From positions 1 to 64,000 of the forward strand of contig NZ_WMJZ01000022.1 in assembly GCF_009711095.1 (NCBI RefSeq): 64,000 nucleotides of DNA. Reading direction: 5' to 3'. A model generated the notes under the pieces. It saw only the letters and a list, made by a program, of their open reading frames with translations. It was not told the origin of the DNA and did no database searches. A program made the position numbers and the translations under genes. The stretch comes from Intestinirhabdus alba (GTDB lineage Bacteria; Pseudomonadota; Gammaproteobacteria; Enterobacterales; Enterobacteriaceae). How positions within the stretch are numbered: position 1 is the stretch's first letter; each line of letters opens with the position of its first letter. Positions 57,909-64,000 of the stretch are shown one piece after another.

Positions 57909-58832
57909 ATGATTCACTCCAGGCCTAATACTATTCTCCCGGTCCCCTCGCTGCGTAACGTGCAGGCTTTTATTGAGGTAGCCGACACCGGCAGCCTCAA
58001 TCTGGCCGCGAATAAACTGAATATCACGGCGTCGGCCGTCAGCCACCAGATCGCCAGCCTGGAAAACTATTTGGGCAAAAAGCTCTTTTCCCGCAGCGGG
58101 AAAGGCGTACAGCTTACGGCCATTGGCGAACGCTATCTCAGGGAGGTCTCCGGGGCCTTAAATACCATTGGCCAGGCGACAGAGCAGGTGATTCATGATA
58201 TTCATCAGGACGATTTACGCATCCATTCGGCCCCCAGCTTCGGCCTGCTGTGGCTGATGCCGAGGCTTCACCGGTTTCGTCAGGCCTCGCCGGAGCTGAA
58301 AATCAGCCTGACCTGCTCCTACGAAAGCATTCAGTTTTCCCGCGATAACATTGACATCGACATTCGCCACGGCCTTTCGCAGTGGCCGACCCTGCTGGTC
58401 AAGACGATAAAAAATGAAAAGATGCTGCCCTGGCGCGCCGCCGCCGGCCCGGAGTCTCAGCCCATCCGCACCATCGGGGATCTGCTCTCCTGCGATCTGA
58501 TCCACTCCGACAGTACTTTAATCAACTGGAATAACTGGTTTTCCTGGCACAAAGTTAAAGGCTGGAATAAAAACTTTGTTTTTAATTTTGACCGCTCCTA
58601 TATGAGTATCGAAGCCGCCAGGATGGGGATGGGAATTATTCTGGAGAGTAATCTGCTCACCGGCGAAAGCGTCCGCCGCCGCCACCTGGTTCCGGTGTTC
58701 AGCCACGACGTCAGTATGCCGGTCGCCGCCCACCACTTTGTTCTGCCCCACGCTGGCGAACAAAAAGAGAAAGTGAAGCGGTTTTTTAACTGGGTCAGGG
58801 AAGAACTTAACGCCGAGGGCTTTTATCTGTAA
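57909..58832 (+). CDS. LysR-family transcriptional regulator (GcvA-like)
   Basis: 307 residues. Winged helix at about 14-73 with FIEVADTGSLNLAANKLNITASAVSHQIASLE, then an effector-binding domain with GcvA-like features (DIDIRHGLSQWPTL; EAARMGMGIILESNLL). AGGAAAG precedes the ATG. Divergent from the transporter-SDR-transketolase operon, which it probably activates when the substrate or an intermediate is present. No close E. coli orthologue at this locus. Confidence 0.9.
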   Translation: MIHSRPNTILPVPSLRNVQAFIEVADTGSLNLAANKLNITASAVSHQIASLENYLGKKLFSRSGKGVQLTAIGERYLREVSGALNTIGQATEQVIHDIHQDDLRIHSAPSFGLLWLMPRLHRFRQASPELKISLTCSYESIQFSRDNIDIDIRHGLSQWPTLLVKTIKNEKMLPWRAAAGPESQPIRTIGDLLSCDLIHSDSTLINWNNWFSWHKVKGWNKNFVFNFDRSYMSIEAARMGMGIILESNLLTGESVRRRHLVPVFSHDVSMPVAAHHFVLPHAGEQKEKVKRFFNWVREELNAEGFYL

Positions 58833-58869
58833 CGCGCCCGCTGGACAAGCGGACGGACAGCCCCTAATC

Positions 58870-58889
58870 TTAATCAATCGATTGATTAA
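58870..58889. promoter_or_regulatory. Perfect 20-base palindrome, probable CecR operator
   Basis: TTAATCAATCGATTGATTAA is fully self-complementary and ends 15 bases before the cecR start codon. TetR repressors typically bind such dyads to control their own operon, here cecR-ybhGFSR. Such a length of perfect symmetry is very unlikely by chance. Confidence 0.75.
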
Positions 58890-58904
58890 CTTTCCAGTCA
58901 CGTT

Positions 58905-59582
58905 ATGAGCGCTCCCGGCACCACCACCCGCGGCGAACAGGCGAAGCAGCAGCTGATCGCCTCGGCGCTGGCGCAGTTCGGTGAATATGGCCTCCATGCC
59001 ACCACCCGCGACATCGCCGCCCGGGCGGGGCAGAACATTGCCGCCATTACCTACTACTTTGGTTCTAAAGAGGCCCTTTATCTCGCCTGCGCCCGCTGGA
59101 TAGCCGACTTCATCAGCGAGCGCTTTCGCCCCTACGCCGAGGAGGCAGAGCGGCTGCTGGCCGGGCCGGTCGCGGATCGGGCCGCCATCCGCGCGCTTAT
59201 CGTGCGCGCCTGCCGGCACATCATCACCCTGCTCACCCAGGACGACACCGTCAATCTGAGCAAGTTTATCTCACGCGAGCAGCTCTCCCCCACCGCGGCG
59301 TACCGGCTGGTACATGACCAGGTGATCGATCCTCTGCACCGCCACCTGACGCGACTGATCGCCGCCTGTACCGGCGGCGATCCCGACGATACCCGCACCA
59401 TCCTGCATACCCATGCGCTGTTGGGGGAGGTGTTGGCTTTTCGCCTCTGTAAAGAGACGATTCTGTTACGCACGGGCTGGCCGCGCTTTGATGAGGAGAA
59501 GCGCGACCTCATTGCCCAAATCGTCACCGAACATATTGATTTTATTCTGCAAGGCTTATCGCAAAGGAGTCCGGAGAAATGA
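58905..59582 (+). CDS. cecR: TetR-family regulator CecR (YbiH)
   Basis: 225 residues; E. coli CecR has 223. It represses the ybhGFSR exporter operon and rhlE in E. coli and affects sensitivity to cefoperazone and chloramphenicol. The DNA-binding helix-turn-helix is [23 protein letters not shown] (about residues 27-49), followed by the all-helical ligand-binding domain. The stop overlaps the ybhG start by four bases. There is no good ribosome site, which fits low repressor expression. Confidence 0.95.
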   Translation: MSAPGTTTRGEQAKQQLIASALAQFGEYGLHATTRDIAARAGQNIAAITYYFGSKEALYLACARWIADFISERFRPYAEEAERLLAGPVADRAAIRALIVRACRHIITLLTQDDTVNLSKFISREQLSPTAAYRLVHDQVIDPLHRHLTRLIAACTGGDPDDTRTILHTHALLGEVLAFRLCKETILLRTGWPRFDEEKRDLIAQIVTEHIDFILQGLSQRSPEK

Positions 59583-60574
59583 AAAAACCTGTCGTTATCG
59601 CGCTGGTCATCGCGGCGCTCGTGGCCGCTATCGCCGGCGGTGCCTGGTGGTATCAAAGTCGGCAGGACGACGGGCTGACGCTCTACGGCAACGTGGATAT
59701 CCGCACCGTGAGCCTAAGCTTTCGCGTCGGCGGCAGGCTGGCGTCGCTGGCGGTGGACGAAGGCGATGCCATCCGGGCCGGGCAGACGCTGGGCGAGCTT
59801 GACAAAGCGCCTCTGGAAAACGCGCTGCTGCAGGCGAAGGCGGGCGTTTCGGTGGCCCAGGCCCAGTACGACCTGATGCTGGCCGGCTATCGTACGGAGG
59901 AGATAGCCCAGGCCAACGCCGCCGTGAAGCAGGCGCAGGCGGCCTTTGACTATGCGCAGAACTTCTACAACCGCCAGCAGGGGCTGTGGAAAAGCCGCAC
60001 CGTTTCCGCCAACGATCTGGAAAACGCCCGCTCCTCCCGCGACCAGGCTCAGGCGACGCTGAAGTCCGCCCGCGACAGACTGAGCCAGTATCGCGCCGGC
60101 AACCGCCAGCAGGATATCGCCCAGGCGAAGGCCAGCCTCGAACAGGCCCAGGCCCAGCTGGCCCAGGCGCAGCTCAATCTTCAGGACGCCACCCTTGTGG
60201 CCCCGTCCGACGGTATGCTGTTAACCCGCGCGGTGGAGCCGGGCAGTATGCTTAACGCCGGCAGCCCGGTGCTGACGCTGTCGCTGACCCGCCCGGTGTG
60301 GGTGCGGGCCTACGTGGACGAGCGCAATCTCGGCCAGGCGCAGCCGGGGCGCGAAGTTCTGCTCTATACCGACGGACGTCCGGAGCGGCCGTATCATGGA
60401 AAAATCGGCTTTGTATCGCCCAGCGCTGAATTTACGCCGAAAACCGTGGAGACCACCGATCTGCGTACCGATCTGGTTTACCGCCTGCGCATCGTGGTGA
60501 CCGACGCCGACGACGCCCTGCGCCAGGGAATGCCGGTCACGCTGCGGTTCAGCCGCGAGGCCGGGCATGAGTGA
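59579..60574 (+). CDS. ybhG: Membrane fusion protein YbhG
   Basis: 331 residues, close to E. coli YbhG (332). A HlyD-type periplasmic adaptor with an N-terminal membrane anchor or signal ([17 protein letters not shown]), lipoyl half-domains ([21 protein letters not shown] and [13 protein letters not shown]), and a long coiled coil ([19 protein letters not shown] to [13 protein letters not shown]). It links the YbhFSR ABC exporter to an outer-membrane channel such as TolC. Overlaps ybhF by eight bases. Confidence 0.96.
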   Translation: MKKPVVIALVIAALVAAIAGGAWWYQSRQDDGLTLYGNVDIRTVSLSFRVGGRLASLAVDEGDAIRAGQTLGELDKAPLENALLQAKAGVSVAQAQYDLMLAGYRTEEIAQANAAVKQAQAAFDYAQNFYNRQQGLWKSRTVSANDLENARSSRDQAQATLKSARDRLSQYRAGNRQQDIAQAKASLEQAQAQLAQAQLNLQDATLVAPSDGMLLTRAVEPGSMLNAGSPVLTLSLTRPVWVRAYVDERNLGQAQPGREVLLYTDGRPERPYHGKIGFVSPSAEFTPKTVETTDLRTDLVYRLRIVVTDADDALRQGMPVTLRFSREAGHE

Positions 60575-62303
60575 CGCCGTCATTACGCTGAATGGATTGA
60601 CTAAGCGCTTCGCGGGAATGGACAAACCGGCGGTCGCTCCCCTCGACTGCACCATTCATGCCGGCTACGTCACCGGGCTGGTGGGGCCGGACGGCGCGGG
60701 AAAAACCACCCTGATGCGCATGCTGGCGGGGCTGTTGAAGCCGGACAACGGCAGCGCCGCGGTGCTCGGCTTCGATCCGCTTAAAAACGACGGCGCGCTG
60801 CACGCGGTGCTGGGCTATATGCCGCAGAAGTTCGGCCTGTATGAAGATCTGACGGTGATGGAGAACCTCAGGCTGTACGCCGATCTGCGCAGCGTGACCG
60901 GCGAAGCGCGGGAGCAGATCTTCTCCCGCCTGCTGGCCTTCACCGCCCTTGGCCCCTTTACCGGACGGCTGGCGGGAAAACTCTCCGGCGGCATGAAGCA
61001 AAAGCTGGGGCTGGCCTGCACCCTGGTGGGCGATCCGAAGGTGCTGCTGCTCGACGAGCCGGGCGTTGGCGTGGACCCTATCTCCCGGCGCGAGCTGTGG
61101 CAGATGGTGCACGAGCTGGCGGGCGACGGGATGCTGATCCTCTGGAGTACCTCTTACCTCGACGAGGCGGAGCAGTGCCGCGACGTGCTGCTGCTTAACG
61201 AGGGCGAACTGCTCTACCAGGGCGAGCCGACCGCGCTGACCCGGACCATGGCCGGACGCAGCCTGCTGATAAACAGCCCCCGGGAGAATAACCGTCGCCT
61301 GCTGCAGCGGGCGCTGAAGCTGCCGCAGGTGAGCGACGGCATGATTCAGGGAAAATCGGTGCGCCTGATCCTCAAAAAATCGGCCAGCGCGGAGGCGATC
61401 CGCCAGGCGGAGGGGATGCCGGAGGTGAAGATAACACCCACCGCCCCGCGCTTTGAGGACGCCTTTATCGATCTGCTCGGCGGAGCCTCCGCCTCGGAAT
61501 CACCGCTGGGCGCAATCCTGCATACCGTTGCGGGAACCCCCGGTGAAACCGTTATCGAGGCCCGCTCGCTGAGCAAGAAATTTGGCGATTTCGCCGCCAC
61601 CGATAACGTCAATTTCACCGTTGGACGCGGCGAGATTTTCGGCCTGCTCGGCCCCAACGGCGCGGGAAAATCGACCACCTTTAAAATGATGTGCGGCCTG
61701 CTGACGCCAACCTCCGGCCAGGCGCTGGTGCTGGATATGGATCTGAAGGTCAGCTCCGGCAGGGCGCGCCAGCGCCTCGGCTATATGGCGCAGAAGTTCT
61801 CCCTGTACGGCAACCTGACGGTGGATCAGAATCTGCGCTTCTTCTCCGGCGTCTATGGCCTGCGCCGGCGGGCGCAGAATGAGAAAATAGCCCGCATGAG
61901 CGAGGCGTTTGGTCTGAAAAGCATCGCCTCCCAGGCCGCCGACGCGCTGCCGCTGGGCTTTAAGCAGCGGCTGGCGCTGGCCTGTTCGCTGATGCACGAG
62001 CCGGACATTCTGTTCCTTGACGAGCCTACCTCCGGGGTCGATCCCCTCACCCGCCGGGAGTTCTGGCTGCATATCAACAGCATGGTCGAAAAAGGGGTGA
62101 CGGTGATGGTTACCACCCACTTTATGGACGAGGCGGAATACTGCGATCGCATCGGGCTGGTTTACCGCGGAAAGCTTATCGCCAGCGGCACCCCGGACGA
62201 TTTAAAGGCGCAGGCCGCCGATGACGAGATGCCCGATCCGACCATGGAGCAGGCGTTTATCACCCTGATTAACGACTGGGACAGGGAGCATAACCATGAG
62301 TAG
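60567..62303 (+). CDS. ybhF: ABC exporter ATP-binding protein YbhF
   Basis: 578 residues, as in E. coli. A tandem ATPase with two complete nucleotide-binding domains: [29 protein letters not shown]; and [17 protein letters not shown] (a degenerate signature), [12 protein letters not shown]. It powers YbhS/YbhR in export of drugs and, in E. coli, has been linked to sodium/lithium-proton antiport. The second signature lacks the usual LSGG, a feature of this subfamily. Overlaps ybhG and ybhS by eight bases each. Confidence 0.96.
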   Translation: MSDAVITLNGLTKRFAGMDKPAVAPLDCTIHAGYVTGLVGPDGAGKTTLMRMLAGLLKPDNGSAAVLGFDPLKNDGALHAVLGYMPQKFGLYEDLTVMENLRLYADLRSVTGEAREQIFSRLLAFTALGPFTGRLAGKLSGGMKQKLGLACTLVGDPKVLLLDEPGVGVDPISRRELWQMVHELAGDGMLILWSTSYLDEAEQCRDVLLLNEGELLYQGEPTALTRTMAGRSLLINSPRENNRRLLQRALKLPQVSDGMIQGKSVRLILKKSASAEAIRQAEGMPEVKITPTAPRFEDAFIDLLGGASASESPLGAILHTVAGTPGETVIEARSLSKKFGDFAATDNVNFTVGRGEIFGLLGPNGAGKSTTFKMMCGLLTPTSGQALVLDMDLKVSSGRARQRLGYMAQKFSLYGNLTVDQNLRFFSGVYGLRRRAQNEKIARMSEAFGLKSIASQAADALPLGFKQRLALACSLMHEPDILFLDEPTSGVDPLTRREFWLHINSMVEKGVTVMVTTHFMDEAEYCDRIGLVYRGKLIASGTPDDLKAQAADDEMPDPTMEQAFITLINDWDREHNHE

Positions 62304-63429
62304 CCGCCTCCTCTCCTGGCGTCGCGTGCGCGCCCTGTGCGTCAAAGAGACCCGGCAGATCGTCCGCGACCCCAGCAGTTGGCTGATTGCGGTGGCCATT
62401 CCGCTGCTGCTGCTGTTTATCTTCGGCTACGGCATCAACCTCGACTCCAGCAGGCTGCGGCTGGGTATTCTGCTGGAGCAGCAGAGCGAGGAGGCGCTGG
62501 ACTTTACCCGCGCCATGACCGGTTCGCCGTACATTGAGGCCACGGTCAGCGACAACCGCCACGCGCTGATTGAGATGATGCAGGCCGGGCGCATTCGCGG
62601 GCTGGTGACTATCCCGGCAGATTTCGCCCGCCGGATGGCCCGCGCCGACGCCAGCGCGCCGGTGCAGGTGATTACCGACGGCAGCGAGCCGAACACCGCC
62701 AACTTCGCCCAGGGCTACGTGGAGGGCGTCTGGCAGATCTGGCAGATGCAGCGGGCGCAGGATCGCGGCGAAGCTTTTACTCCGCTTATCGACGTGCAGA
62801 CCCGCTACTGGTTTAACCCGGCGGCCGTCAGCCGACACTTTATTATTCCCGGCGCGGTAACCATCATTATGACGGTAATCGGTGCCATCCTCACCTCGCT
62901 GGTGGTGGCCCGCGAGTGGGAGCGTGGCACGATGGAGGCGCTGCTCTCCACCGAGGTCACCCGCCTGGAGCTGCTGCTCTGCAAGCTTATCCCCTACTAC
63001 TTTCTCGGCATGGTGGCGATGCTGCTGTGTATGCTGGTGTCGGTTTTTATTCTCGGGGTGCCTTATCGCGGATCGCTGACGATCCTGTTTTTGATTACCA
63101 GCCTCTTTTTACTGAGCACGCTCGGCATGGGGCTACTGATTTCGACCATCACCCGCAACCAGTTCAACGCCGCCCAGGTGGCGCTGAACGCCGCCTTTCT
63201 GCCGTCGATTATGCTGTCAGGGTTTATCTTCCAGATCGACAGTATGCCCGCGGCGATCCGCGCGGTGACCTATGTTATTCCGGCGCGCTACTTTGTCAGC
63301 ACCCTGCAAAGCCTGTTTCTGGCGGGCAATATTCCGCTGGTGCTGGCCATCAACGTGCTGTTTTTAATCGCCTCGGCGGTAATGTTTATCGGCCTGACGT
63401 GGCTGAAAACCCGGCGTCGGCTGGATTAG
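62296..63429 (+). CDS. ybhS: ABC exporter permease YbhS
   Basis: 377 residues, equal to E. coli YbhS. An ABC-2 type permease: one N-terminal membrane segment ([20 protein letters not shown]), a large periplasmic loop, and five C-terminal segments. [27 protein letters not shown] is the conserved coupling region. Forms a heterodimer with YbhR. Confidence 0.96.
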   Translation: MSSRLLSWRRVRALCVKETRQIVRDPSSWLIAVAIPLLLLFIFGYGINLDSSRLRLGILLEQQSEEALDFTRAMTGSPYIEATVSDNRHALIEMMQAGRIRGLVTIPADFARRMARADASAPVQVITDGSEPNTANFAQGYVEGVWQIWQMQRAQDRGEAFTPLIDVQTRYWFNPAAVSRHFIIPGAVTIIMTVIGAILTSLVVAREWERGTMEALLSTEVTRLELLLCKLIPYYFLGMVAMLLCMLVSVFILGVPYRGSLTILFLITSLFLLSTLGMGLLISTITRNQFNAAQVALNAAFLPSIMLSGFIFQIDSMPAAIRAVTYVIPARYFVSTLQSLFLAGNIPLVLAINVLFLIASAVMFIGLTWLKTRRRLD

Positions 63430-63439
63430 GGAGACGAAC

Positions 63440-64000
63440 ATGTTTTATCGCCTGTGGACGTTAATTCGCAAAGAGCTGCAGTCGCTGCTGCGGGAGCCGC
63501 AGACCCGCGCCATCCTGATTCTGCCGGTGCTGATTCAGGTGCTGCTGTTTCCCTTCGCCGCGACGCTGGAGGTGACCAACGCCACCATCGCCATCTATAA
63601 CGAAGACAACGGCAGGCACGCGGTGGAGCTGACCCAGCGCTTCGCCCGCGCCAAAGCCTTTACCCATATTCTGCTGCTGAAAAGCCCCCAAGAGATCCGC
63701 CCAACCATCGACGCCCAGAAAGCGCTGCTGCTGGTGCGCTTCCCGGCCGACTTTTCCCGTAACCTGGACCGCCTTCAGCCCGCGCCGATGCAGCTGATCC
63801 TCGACGGACGCAACTCCAACAGCGCACAGATCGCCGCCAACTACCTGCAGCAGATGGTCAGAACGTATCAGCAGGAGCTGACGGAGGGCAGACCGAAGCC
63901 CAACAACAGCGAGCTGGTGGTGCGCAACTGGTATAACCCGAACCTCGACTATAAGTGGTTCGTGGTGCCGTCGCTGATCGCCATGATCGCCACCGTCGGC
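63440..64000 (+). CDS. ybhR: ABC exporter permease YbhR, partial at right edge
   Basis: The first 187 codons are present, from the ATG at 63440 ([20 protein letters not shown]) with GGGAG upstream, ten bases after ybhS. The same ABC-2 permease layout as YbhS: an N-terminal membrane segment ([17 protein letters not shown]), then a periplasmic domain; the remaining membrane segments lie beyond the window. Last gene of cecR-ybhGFSR. Confidence 0.96.
   Translation, partial: MFYRLWTLIRKELQSLLREPQTRAILILPVLIQVLLFPFAATLEVTNATIAIYNEDNGRHAVELTQRFARAKAFTHILLLKSPQEIRPTIDAQKALLLVRFPADFSRNLDRLQPAPMQLILDGRNSNSAQIAANYLQQMVRTYQQELTEGRPKPNNSELVVRNWYNPNLDYKWFVVPSLIAMIATVG

Overview
The window is a chromosomal segment of a GC-rich member of the Enterobacteriaceae. 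Most genes are close orthologues of the E. coli K-12 block running from mdfA to ybhR, in the same relative order and orientation. The host is probably a Klebsiella/Raoultella/Enterobacter/Kluyvera-type genus; the sequence alone does not settle it.

Layout. 1-1300: debris of a type VI secretion phospholipase/immunity pair, a DUF3304 lipoprotein followed by DUF2235 fragments, cut by a small inverted-repeat element. 1424-8650: mdfA, ybjG, deoR, dacC, gstB, bssR, rimO. 8687-14953: iaaA-gsiABCD (isoaspartyl peptidase and glutathione importer). 15206-17190: moeAB. 17249-23874: fsaA divergent from ybiY-ybiW (glycyl radical enzyme and activase), then ybiV and ybiU. 23897-30020: an accessory insert with an orphan membrane protein and a LacI regulator / ACS-family transporter / GH31 glycosidase locus. 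30090-42526: ybiT, ldtB, ybiR-mntR, the 43-codon mntS, opgE, ompX, rhtA, dps, glnHPQ. 42641-46372: ybiO, rlmF, ybiI. About 46600-47000: a TnpB (IS200/IS605-type) remnant. 47009-53040: hcxB, ybiB, dinG, rhlE. 53292-58832: a second accessory insert with a split transketolase, an SDR dehydrogenase, an ACS-family transporter and a LysR regulator, placed exactly between rhlE and cecR, which are neighbours in E. coli. 58905-64000: cecR-ybhGFSR; ybhR runs off the right edge.

How the parts work together. fsaA, ybiY, ybiW and ybiV look like an anaerobic sugar-phosphate pathway: radical isomerisation or cleavage, aldolase, phosphatase. The same palindrome, AACTTTCA-N2-TGAAAG, lies upstream of ybiY-ybiW and of ybiU, which suggests one regulator joins them. 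Both accessory inserts pair a local regulator and an organic-anion-type MFS importer with catabolic enzymes, so both probably handle acidic sugars or glycosides. These two inserts are the best candidates for undescribed biology. Visible regulation includes a LexA box at dinG, an MntR box at mntS, a sigma-54/NtrC region at glnH, an extended -10 at dps and a perfect 20-bp palindrome at cecR.
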